From the NCBI GenBank assembly GCA_913046025.1, contig CAJWRP010000042.1, positions 1 through 10,611 on the forward strand: a DNA stretch of 10,611 nt. Reading direction: 5' to 3'. The stretch comes from an uncultured Chloroflexota bacterium (GTDB lineage Bacteria; Chloroflexota; Dehalococcoidia; SAR202; UBA11138). Position 1 is the first letter of the stretch. The number at the start of each line of letters is the position of its first letter. Below the pieces are notes generated by a model. That model did not search any database. It was given only the letters and a program-made list of their open reading frames with translations, and had not been told where the DNA came from. Positions 1 through 6,465 of the stretch are shown here, one piece after another. The position numbers and the translations under genes are program-made.

Positions 1-1120
1 GTGTTGGCGTAGGCGCTGTTGATGAATCCCTTCACTTGCTTGCTGGACTCGCCCATTAAGCCGATGCGCCATACTCTACCCGCGAATTCACCAAGTCCCG
101 CACCAATATCAATACCGTGGTCCCTCAGCAGCCGTCCTCGTACCTCCGCATCTTCTATTCCATACGGTATCCATACCAGCGTAATCTGGCTAAGCCTGTG
201 CTCCTCTGGGACCACAAGCTCAAGGCCTAGCGCTTTGAGCCCGGCTGTCAGGGCCGCAGCGTTCCTGGCATGGCGCTTGAATCTGTTATACAGGCCCTCC
301 TCAAGGACCAGACGGAGGCCTTCGCGTAAGGCTAGAATCATGCTTATGGGGGCCGTGTGGTGGTAGACGCGCCTCTCGCCCCAGCCCCAGTAGTTGGCTA
401 GCATAGCCAGGTCTAGGTACCAGGTGAAGGGCTTGCTGTTTCTATTCTGTGTGACATGTAGTGCGCGTTCGCTGAGGGAGACGGGTGATAAACCAGGAGG
501 GCAGCCCAAACATTTCTGCGTGGCTGCGTAGGCGTAATCCATGCCCCAGTCGTCGAAAGCGACCTCAACGCCGCCAAGGGATGTCACGGCGTCTACCATG
601 AATAGCGCATCATGTTCCCTGGTCAGTCTTGAAAGGTCTTGTAGAGGCTGCCTCACCCCGGTGGACGTCTCCGCGTGAACAGCACTGACCATTTTTACAT
701 TCTTGTGCATTTTGAGCTCCTGTTCCAGCATCTCCGCCGGAAAGGACGCCCCCCAATCAGCCCTCAGAGGCACCACGTTGGCTTGCACCCTGGTGCCGAT
801 CTCAACCATGCGCTCGCGTAACCGTATATGCACATGATCACCGTGTCGCCGGGTTCCACCAAGCTGGCGAAGCCGGCTTCCATGCCAGCCATACCTGTGC
901 CAGACAGGGCCATCGTGCGGCCTTTCTTAGTCTGGTACACACGACGAATTAGGTCTGTGACCTCGTCCATTATCTTGGTGAAGTCTGGGTCCAGATATCC
1001 GATCATGCCCTGTGTCATCGCCTTTAATACCCTGGGGTTCACGTCACTGGGGCCAGGCCCCAAAAGGGTTCGTGCGGGGAGCATAGGGACTTCGGACGGA
1101 GGTAGACCGGACAGTGTCAT
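1..1120 (-). pseudogene. Class V aminotransferase (alanine/serine-glyoxylate type), frameshifted and cut by the window edge
   Basis: PLP-dependent transaminase of the class V family; members move an amino group from alanine or serine to glyoxylate or pyruvate in the cytoplasm. The first frame gives residues 1-101 with LLGPGPSDVNPRV (19-31), GYLDPDF and the phosphate-loop-like SGTGMAGME. The reading frame then breaks at about 816-820: the family motif GYFGxR should follow, but only GY is present. After a frame change the protein resumes at base 815 with ERMVEIGTRVQAN and stays open to base 1. That part holds VDAVTSLGG (Asp that contacts the PLP ring nitrogen) and ATQKCLGCPPG, whose Lys (bases 513-515) should form the Schiff base. 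A loss of 4 bases (TTCG-like) would explain the break. The total is about 374 residues, so 10-25 C-terminal residues probably lie outside. Start ATG at 1120 follows AGGTGGT; a GTG at 1129 is possible but overlaps that site. Exact substrate cannot be told. The frameshift may be a sequencing or assembly error. Confidence 0.85.
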
Positions 1121-1220
1121 TAACACCACCTAGAATTTTAGAATATTTTATGCGGAATTAGCCTTCAGAGACATTATTTATTGTAACTCCCTAGCTGACG
1201 GGAATGAAGTATTAGTTAGA

Positions 1221-1245
1221 GGCGTCAGAAGGGGCTTCGACGTCC
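1221..1245 (-). terminator. Stem-loop between manC and the aminotransferase, possible weak terminator
   Basis: GGCGTC-A-GAAG, loop GGG, CTTC-GACG-T-CC forms a hairpin with two single-base bulges, 26 bases past the manC stop codon on the minus strand. No T-tract follows on the minus strand, so it would be a weak intrinsic terminator at best, or an mRNA 3'-end stabiliser. Confidence 0.3.
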
Positions 1246-1271
1246 TGTAAGTTCTCGTATCTTGTCGAAAA

Positions 1272-2750
1272 TCAGGTGCCGTTATGCCGGTTGTAGCGGT
1301 CCTCGAAACGAACGATGTCGTCCTCTTCAAGATAACTGCCCGTCTGTACCTCTATAATCTCGGTCGTAATGGTGCCATGGTTTTCCAGGCGATGTTGCAC
1401 ACCTACAGGAACGTATGTGGACTGGTTTTCAGTCAAAAAGAACTCTTTGTCGCCACAAGTTACCTTAGCAGTGCCGGAAACCACTACCCAGTGCTCTGCT
1501 CTATAGTGGTGCATCTGTAAGGAGAGCGCGGCCCCAGGATTTATTGACAGGCGTTTTACCTGGAACCGACCACCAACATCCACCGTTTCGTAGGTGCCCC
1601 ATGGGCGGTGCACTTTGCGGTGATTGTGCTGCTCAGGCCGCTTCTCTTTATTCAATCGAGTGACTAGGTCCTTAACATACTGTAGGCTGTTCTTGTGGGC
1701 GACCAGGATAGCGTCGGCCGTCTCCACGACTATGACGTCCTTTAGGCCGACCGCCGCTATCAATCGACTCTGACTTATTAGCAGCGAGTTTTCCATGGAG
1801 TCGTGCGCGTACACGTCACCTTGAATCACGTTGCCCTTTGAATCTTTGGAGCCTTCTTCCCACAAGGTGGACCAGGCACCGAGATCTGACCAACCTACGT
1901 CCAAAGGAACAGCCAGACATTCGGAAGAGTCACTGCCATTCGTCTCTCCGGCCTGTTCCATGACGGCATAGTCTATAGACTCGGATGGGCAGTCAGAAAA
2001 GAGATCTGAATCAGGCCTGTAGAAATCGCCATCCAGTTTGCTGTCCGTGTGAGCAGCCCTGCAAGCGCTGGCGATATCCGGCCTATGTCGTTCTAACTCG
2101 TTAAGCCAAACGGAAGGGGTCATCATGAAGAGACCGCTGTTCCAAAGGTACTCCCCAGAAGCCAGCATTTTCTCAGCAGTGTCCTGATTTGGCTTCTCCA
2201 CAAATTTTGCTACCTGGAACGCGGAGCCGTTCTTGTTTCCCTTGTGGATGTAGCCGTAGCTCGTTTCCGCACTGGTTGGCACGACGCCGAAAGTTACTAA
2301 GTTGCCAGCAGAAGCAAGCTTGGCTCCAATCATTAGCGCTCGTTGGAAGGCGGGGACATCTTTGATCACGTGGTCGGCTGGCATCACTAACATGACGGTA
2401 TTATCGTCTGCCAGTTTGACAGGGCTTTCTCCTGAAATGGGCTCGCTGTTAAGTATAAGTGCGGCCAACGTTAGGGCAGGCGCTGTGTTGCGTCCCTGCG
2501 GCTCCAGCGCTATGGCCCTAGGAGCAATGTACATCTGGCGCATGTGCTCCGCCACCAGGAATCGATGCTCTTCGTTGCACACTACTATGGGGGTTGCAAC
2601 ATCCGGCAAGCCCTCAAGTCTGCCAATGGTCTCTTGAAGAAGGGAACGCTCCCCCAGGAGAGGGAGGAACTGTTTAGGGTAAAGCTCCCTGGATAGAGGC
2701 CACAGCCTTGTACCGGAGCCCCCGGCCAGAATGACAGGTTGAATCGACAT
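1272..2750 (-). CDS. manC: Mannose-1-phosphate guanylyltransferase / mannose-6-phosphate isomerase (bifunctional ManC/AlgA type)
   Basis: Makes GDP-mannose from mannose-1-phosphate and GTP; the C-terminal cupin interconverts fructose-6-phosphate and mannose-6-phosphate. This feeds mannose, fucose or rhamnose into surface polysaccharides and glycans; cytoplasmic. The protein is 492 aa, the usual length for the two-domain family (about 470-490). The nucleotidyltransferase domain spans residues 4-300: GGSGTRLWPLSR (10-21) with YPKQF, PADH (125-128), FVEKP (183-187), WNSGLF (203-208) and VGWSDLGAW (285-293). The cupin isomerase domain spans 380-485: RPWGTYE, QMHHYRAEHW (412-421), ENQSTYVPVGVQHR (441-454) and EVQTGSYLEEDDI. 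Residue 416 is Tyr where relatives I know have His (HHH RAEHW). The start was set at ATG 2750, because GGGAG lies 6 bases before it and the protein matches the family from there. A longer reading from 2879 would run through the promoter and shows no homology. It is a single gene, divergent from perR; no polysaccharide operon is visible nearby. Confidence 0.95.
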   Translation of the reverse strand: MSIQPVILAGGSGTRLWPLSRELYPKQFLPLLGERSLLQETIGRLEGLPDVATPIVVCNEEHRFLVAEHMRQMYIAPRAIALEPQGRNTAPALTLAALILNSEPISGESPVKLADDNTVMLVMPADHVIKDVPAFQRALMIGAKLASAGNLVTFGVVPTSAETSYGYIHKGNKNGSAFQVAKFVEKPNQDTAEKMLASGEYLWNSGLFMMTPSVWLNELERHRPDIASACRAAHTDSKLDGDFYRPDSDLFSDCPSESIDYAVMEQAGETNGSDSSECLAVPLDVGWSDLGAWSTLWEEGSKDSKGNVIQGDVYAHDSMENSLLISQSRLIAAVGLKDVIVVETADAILVAHKNSLQYVKDLVTRLNKEKRPEQHNHRKVHRPWGTYETVDVGGRFQVKRLSINPGAALSLQMHHYRAEHWVVVSGTAKVTCGDKEFFLTENQSTYVPVGVQHRLENHGTITTEIIEVQTGSYLEEDDIVRFEDRYNRHNGT

Positions 2751-2849
2751 TCGTATCTCCCTGTATCGGTGCCCACCAAACAACCAATTAACGGGCTTTT
2801 TTAGAATAGAGGCGACTTTTGTAGTCGGTCGTAAGCAAGGTATCAAACG

Positions 2850-2879
2850 ATTATATGGATGGTATTGTAAGGCGGTCAA
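2850..2879 (-). promoter_or_regulatory. Sigma-70-type promoter of manC
   Basis: On the minus strand, TTGACC (2879-2874) is followed after 18 bases by a perfect TATAAT (2855-2850). Transcription would start near 2843 and give a leader of roughly 90 bases before the ATG at 2750. This supports the 2750 start, since the longer ORF would begin inside the -35 element. Confidence 0.65.
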
Positions 2880-3116
2880 CGCTGAATTTGGTGTTGTTGA
2901 GGACCAATGTAATTATCGGTACCCGTTCGCAGAAATTGGACAACGAAACCAGTTCTTATTTCGGATGCTGTAAAGCCTTTGAAATCGCTCCCAGTTCTGG
3001 CGACCGTCGGACCTTGTTTTACAATCTAATTAGGTATTAGGGGGATGATGTAATTCATAGAAAAATCCATACTTGACTTTTATTGTGTGTTCTATTAACT
3101 TACGTCAAATAGCGTT

Positions 3117-3131
3117 TTAGAACCATTCTAA
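3117..3131 (+). promoter_or_regulatory. PerR/Fur-type operator candidate upstream of perR
   Basis: TTAGAA-CCA-TTCTAA is a perfect 6-3-6 inverted repeat, 55 bases before the perR start codon. Read as a 7-1-7 site (TTAGAAC C ATTCTAA) it matches the Bacillus PerR box TTATAATNATTATAA at 11 of 14 defined positions. Its position downstream of the likely -35 region and before the gene fits autorepression by the PerR-like protein. Binding is inferred from sequence and context only. Confidence 0.5.
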
Positions 3132-3186
3132 TTCGTGGTAAATTTCACAGAGAGAACTACATGCTATATCTAGTGGTGAAATTACA

Positions 3187-3684
3187 ATGCTGAGCGCAGT
3201 CTTGCAGACTAGACTTAGCGAAATGAAGGCAGCGCTTAGTGATAAAGGCGTCGCCATGACTCCACGACGGGAGCAGCTTCTCGAAGTGCTCCTCGCTAGT
3301 GATCGCCACCCTTCCGTGAGTGAGATTCATGAGGGAGTGAAGCGTTATTTCCCCGGAACAAGCCTGGCTACCATTTATAACACTATTGAGCTGCTGAAGG
3401 ACACTGGACAGGTTCTGGAGATTGAATTTAGCGGTGCATCGAATCGTTACGATGGACGAATTCCCATATCTCATCCCCACCTCGTATGTGAGGTGTGTGA
3501 AAAAGTGGAAGATTTGGATATCGCGGAATTGAAGGATCCTTTCGAGGAGATTTCGGATTCCACGGGATACCGCATTTTGCGCCACCGTGTAGACTTTTAC
3601 GGTGTGTGCCCAGATTGTCAAGGCGAACCTCTTACCTCCGCTTCACCAGAGAAGATGGGTGCGAAGGAGGTGACGCGTATCTGA
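3187..3684 (+). CDS. perR: PerR-type peroxide/metal-responsive repressor (Fur family)
   Basis: Fur-family DNA-binding repressor of 165 aa. The N-terminal winged helix spans roughly residues 10-85, with VAMTPRREQLLEVL (22-35) and the recognition helix FPGTSLATIYNTIELL (55-70). The C-terminal dimerisation and metal domain follows. All five ligands of the regulatory metal site of Bacillus PerR have counterparts: His41, Asp89 (NRYD), His96 and His98 (HPH), Asp109 (EKVED). Fur proteins usually have Glu at the last position, so PerR is favoured over Fur or Zur. The structural zinc site is present as C101-x2-C104 and C141-x2-C144. In PerR, iron-bound protein is oxidised on His by peroxide and leaves the DNA. 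Start ATG 3187 follows a weak GGTGA 7 bases upstream. The C-terminal 20 residues (from about 146) extend past the family core and look unstructured. It is the first gene of a likely operon, 75 bases before the DUF1800 gene. Peroxide rather than manganese or iron sensing is inferred from residues. Confidence 0.88.
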   Translation: MLSAVLQTRLSEMKAALSDKGVAMTPRREQLLEVLLASDRHPSVSEIHEGVKRYFPGTSLATIYNTIELLKDTGQVLEIEFSGASNRYDGRIPISHPHLVCEVCEKVEDLDIAELKDPFEEISDSTGYRILRHRVDFYGVCPDCQGEPLTSASPEKMGAKEVTRI

Positions 3685-3696
3685 TGTTTGTCGCAG

Positions 3697-3711
3697 TTGC
3701 AGAATGTGCAA
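3697..3711 (+). repeat. Short inverted repeat between perR and the DUF1800 gene
   Basis: TTGCA-GAATG-TGCAA is a perfect 5-5-5 inverted repeat, 12 bases after the perR stop. It could be a small operator or a minor mRNA hairpin. It has no T-tract and does not resemble the PerR box. It may be chance. Confidence 0.2.
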
Positions 3712-3759
3712 AGGCGGGAACTAAATACAGTCAAGCAATTAATAGGACGGAGGACATGC

Positions 3760-5166
3760 ATGGCCACTAAAGAAGATATTGCTCTATTTTCGCATCTAAT
3801 GAGGCGTGCGGGTTTTGGCGCCACTCGAGATGAGATCGAAACGATGGCTGAGGATGGATACGAGGCCACTGTTGAGAAGCTTCTCGACTACGAGAGCCAA
3901 GAGCCTGTTGACGACTATACTCTCTATCGATATCACCCTATTACTGAGGTGCCTGGTGGAGCCGCAATTCCAGGTCAGGCCAACTGGCTTTACTGGATGG
4001 TGAATACCAAGCGACCACTTCAGGAGAAGGTTGCTCTGTTTTGGCATCATGTGTTTGCTACCGGCAACGCCAAGGTAGACAACTGCAACCATCTTCTCGA
4101 CCAGATCCAGATGTTCCGCGACGAGGGCATGGGCAACTACAGGACCCTTCTTGTAAAGCTTGCCAGCGACCCTGCGATGATTTACTGGCTGGACAATAAC
4201 GAGAACCACAAAGCTGCCCCTAACGAGAACTGGGGACGAGAGCTTCTAGAGCTATTTACTCTAGGTCAGGGCAACTACACCGAGAAGGACGTTTTCGAGT
4301 GCTCAAGGGCATTCACCGGATGGACCATCGGTGCCAAAATGCCTCGGTTCCCATACGGACGACATGCCTGGACGTTCGAGTATCGCCCTGAAGACCACGA
4401 CGACACCGAAAAGACCTTCCTTGGTGAAGTCGGCAACTTCAACGGCGAGGACATCATCGACATTATCTTGAAGCAGCCAGCCTGCGCCAAGTTCATTGCC
4501 CGACACCTGTATAACTTCTTCGTAGAAGACGAGGAACAGGTGCCAGCGTGGCATATCGATCCTCCCAAGAATCCTGCTGCGGTTGAACTTATGGCAAAGA
4601 CTCTCGTGGACAACAACTATGAGATTCTGCCTGTTCTACGCCTTATGTTTAACTCGGACTTCTTCAAAGAGGCCGCGTACAAGAAGGTCAGGAACCCTGT
4701 CGAGGTTGTGGTTGGCACTCTCAGGATGACAGGCGACCTGAAAGGCCCTGATCCCCGACTTGAATCCATGGCGCGTGAGCCCGGTTACATGGGCCAAGAA
4801 ATCTTGGATCCACCTAGCGTTGAAGGCTGGCATACGGGCCACGAGTGGATCAACAGCGGTTCCCTTGTGAAGCGTGTCAACTTCGTCGCAGATCGGGTCA
4901 GCGACACCAGCCTTCCTGGCGTAAAGCGAATCGTTGAGCGCATCTCGGGCTCCAATGGACCAGTAATGTCTCCTGCAGATTTCGTTGAGCAGTGCCTGGA
5001 TCAGATGGGTCCTCTTCCTGTGTCGGATAATACCCGCCAGGAGCTGATCTCGCAGGCGCGGACCGAGGGCGATGTCAACTGGGAAGGCAACCCCGAGGAT
5101 TCCGCCCGACGAACAGGCGACATGTTAGCTCTGATTGGAGCCACCAGAGAGTACCAGTTCGGCTAA
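3760..5166 (+). CDS. DUF1800 family protein
   Basis: A 468-aa member of the DUF1800 family, whose biochemical role is unknown to me; the family is typically encoded next to DUF1501, as here. Family landmarks in order: HLMRRAGFG (12-20), LQEKVALFWHHVFAT (87-101), PNENWGRELLELFTLGQG (154-171), NYTEKDV and AFTGW (184-188), HDDTEKTFLG, FIARHLYNFF and PPSVEGWHTGHEW (351-363). The family is largely helical. Start ATG 3760 is chosen because GGAGG lies 6 bases upstream and the conserved region begins almost at once. An upstream TTG at 3688 adds 24 residues without family similarity and would lie only 3 bases past perR. No signal peptide or membrane segment is visible, so the protein appears cytoplasmic, whereas many DUF1800/DUF1501 systems I know carry export signals on at least one partner. 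It sits in the perR-led operon, 73 bases before the DUF1501 gene. Confidence 0.92.
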   Translation: MATKEDIALFSHLMRRAGFGATRDEIETMAEDGYEATVEKLLDYESQEPVDDYTLYRYHPITEVPGGAAIPGQANWLYWMVNTKRPLQEKVALFWHHVFATGNAKVDNCNHLLDQIQMFRDEGMGNYRTLLVKLASDPAMIYWLDNNENHKAAPNENWGRELLELFTLGQGNYTEKDVFECSRAFTGWTIGAKMPRFPYGRHAWTFEYRPEDHDDTEKTFLGEVGNFNGEDIIDIILKQPACAKFIARHLYNFFVEDEEQVPAWHIDPPKNPAAVELMAKTLVDNNYEILPVLRLMFNSDFFKEAAYKKVRNPVEVVVGTLRMTGDLKGPDPRLESMAREPGYMGQEILDPPSVEGWHTGHEWINSGSLVKRVNFVADRVSDTSLPGVKRIVERISGSNGPVMSPADFVEQCLDQMGPLPVSDNTRQELISQARTEGDVNWEGNPEDSARRTGDMLALIGATREYQFG

Positions 5167-5183
5167 GCAATTCGGATGGACAA

Positions 5184-5219
5184 ATTGGGCTTGGCTCATT
5201 TATAGCAGCCAGATCCAAT
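5184..5219 (+). repeat. Intercistronic imperfect stem-loop before the DUF1501 gene
   Basis: Arms ATTGGGCTTGGCT (5184-5196) and AGCCAGATCCAAT (5207-5219) pair as 5 bp, a 3-nt interior with two G-U pairs and one mismatch, then 5 bp, around a 10-base loop. It fills the gap between the two DUF genes and ends 8 bases before the AAGGAGG ribosome site (5228-5234). No T-tract follows, so it is more likely an mRNA-processing or stability element than a terminator. Function is inferred. Confidence 0.4.
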
Positions 5220-5239
5220 GACCTAACAAGGAGGAATGA

Positions 5240-6376
5240 ATGACAACGGTAAACAAGAAGCCCCCGGTCATAGTTGTACTTCAGTTGACTGGTGGTAACG
5301 ACTACTTCAACACGATTATTCCGTACACCGACTCGAACTATTACGACAACCGAAAGACGCTTCAGATTCCTGAAGAGCGAGTCATAAAGCTGGATGATAA
5401 GCTAGGTATGCATCCAGCGATGGGCCCTATGAAGGACATTTTCGAGAGCGGCGACATGGCCATCATTCATGGTATTGGCTATGCGAACTCACCCAGGTCT
5501 CATTTTCGTTCCATGGACATCTGGCACACATGCGAGCCGGACACAGTTGGGACTGAGGGCTGGCTTGGCCGAGCGCTTAAGAATATCGATCCGAATGGCG
5601 AGAACCCAGTAACCGGTGTTAACGTAGACATGGCGCTTCCTCGAGCACTGGTTGCACCGGGCGTCTCCGTCGCTTCTGTTGCCGACCTTGCCAACTATGG
5701 CCTGCTCACTAATATTGAGCAGCAGCAGCAGAGGCTTCAGATCCTGGAGAGGTTCGCAAACATGTACGGCCCCGCGGTTGGGTCTGGACAGGTCATGGAG
5801 TATCTTGGTCAGACTGGACTGGATGCACTCAAGGGCGCCGATATTCTGAAAGTAGCCCCTCAAAAGTACAAATCTAGTGTGGAGTACGGCAACAGCCAAA
5901 TAGCTCACAAGCTAAAGGACATCGCCATGATCCACACTGCTGATGTAGGCACGCGAGTGTTCTACACAAGCCACGGCAGCTTTGACACCCACGCCGCGCA
6001 GGCAGCAATCCACGCGCAACTGTGGTCGGAGGTTTCAGAGGCGGTCGCAGACTTCTGGGACGACCTTCGCGAGCACAATGCCGATGAGAACGTAGTAATG
6101 TTCATGTTCTCCGAGTTCGGCCGCCGAGTTCGTGACAACGGCTCCGGAACTGATCACGGAGCAGCTGGTGTTGCATTCGCCTTGGGCCCCCGGGTGAAGG
6201 GTGGATTCTACAGCGAGTACCCAGAGACGCGTGCCGATGCCCTAGAGCAGGGCGACATGATACCGAACCTGGATTACCGCGGTGTTTACTCCACCATTCT
6301 AGAAGATTGGATGGAAATGGATGCTCCTGGAATTGTTAACGGTCAGTTCGAGCAGCCAAAATTCATCAAAGTGTAA
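5240..6376 (+). CDS. DUF1501 family protein (alkaline-phosphatase/sulfatase-like fold)
   Basis: A 378-aa DUF1501 protein. The family is placed in the alkaline phosphatase superfamily by fold, but its substrate is not known. Motifs in order: LTGGNDYFNTIIPY (16-29); HPAMGPMKDIF (58-68); AIIHGIGYANSPRSHFRSMD (74-93) with IWHT; GSFDTHAAQ (246-254); FSEFGRRVRDNGSGTDHG (290-307), which should supply metal and active-site residues; and DYRGVYSTILEDWM (345-358). Strong ribosome site AAGGAGG lies 5 bases before ATG 5240. Homologues frequently begin with a twin-arginine signal; this one starts directly with the first core strand (PPVIVVLQL) and has none, so it should stay in the cytoplasm together with its DUF1800 partner. 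The length is slightly below the usual 400-450 mainly for that reason. It lies 73 bases after DUF1800 and is followed by a hairpin at 6417-6443. Confidence 0.92.
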   Translation: MTTVNKKPPVIVVLQLTGGNDYFNTIIPYTDSNYYDNRKTLQIPEERVIKLDDKLGMHPAMGPMKDIFESGDMAIIHGIGYANSPRSHFRSMDIWHTCEPDTVGTEGWLGRALKNIDPNGENPVTGVNVDMALPRALVAPGVSVASVADLANYGLLTNIEQQQQRLQILERFANMYGPAVGSGQVMEYLGQTGLDALKGADILKVAPQKYKSSVEYGNSQIAHKLKDIAMIHTADVGTRVFYTSHGSFDTHAAQAAIHAQLWSEVSEAVADFWDDLREHNADENVVMFMFSEFGRRVRDNGSGTDHGAAGVAFALGPRVKGGFYSEYPETRADALEQGDMIPNLDYRGVYSTILEDWMEMDAPGIVNGQFEQPKFIKV

Positions 6377-6416
6377 GGTCATAGGTCTTAGCGACTCAAA
6401 AGTAATTACGAACAAC

Positions 6417-6443
6417 AGGCGCCCGCTTAGTCGGCGGGTGCCT
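6417..6443 (+). terminator. Strong GC hairpin after DUF1501, weak or partial terminator
   Basis: AGGCGCCCGC (6417-6426), a 7-base loop, then GCGGGTGCCT (6434-6443): a 10-bp stem with one G-U pair, 40 bases past the DUF1501 stop. What follows is ATATCCAGAATT rather than a T-run, so termination would be partial. It may lower expression of the NHL gene relative to the upstream genes or mark a separate transcript end. Confidence 0.5.
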
Positions 6444-6465
6444 ATATCCAGAATTTAGAGGTGGA

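Larger units (their letters stand above)
2751..3186. other. Divergent intergenic control region between manC and perR
   Basis: These 436 bases hold no supportable gene. They contain the manC promoter and leader (2751-2879), an AT-rich stretch from 3005 on, and the PerR-like palindrome at 3117-3131. A plausible -35 for the rightward operon is TTGACT at 3073-3078, but the best -10 candidates (TATTAA at 3093-3098, 14-base spacing; TAACTT at 3096-3101, 17-base spacing) are poor, so that promoter is uncertain. An open frame at 2855-3040 has no ribosome site, overlaps the manC promoter and was not called. Confidence 0.6.

Noticed and set aside
1..366. 115-aa plus-strand open frame at the left edge
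   Set aside because: Lies wholly antisense to the C-terminal half of the aminotransferase, which has clear family motifs.
1138..1144. Heptamer TTAGAAT recurring in intergenic regions (also 2811-2817, and on the minus strand 3131-3125 and 10049-10043)
   Set aside because: Resembles a PerR half-site, but only the copy at 3117-3131 has a matching second arm, and another copy lies inside priA (8135-8141), so most are probably chance in AT-rich DNA.
2751..2879. N-terminal extension of ManC from an ATG at 2879
   Set aside because: The 43 extra residues run over the promoter and leader, have no family similarity, and a strong ribosome site sits before ATG 2750.
2855..3040. 61-aa open frame in the manC-perR spacer, plus strand
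   Set aside because: No ribosome site, overlaps the manC promoter, and the sequence has no recognisable domain or coding-like composition.
3688..3759. TTG start adding 24 residues to DUF1800
   Set aside because: No ribosome site for the TTG, while GGAGG precedes ATG 3760 and the conserved region starts there.
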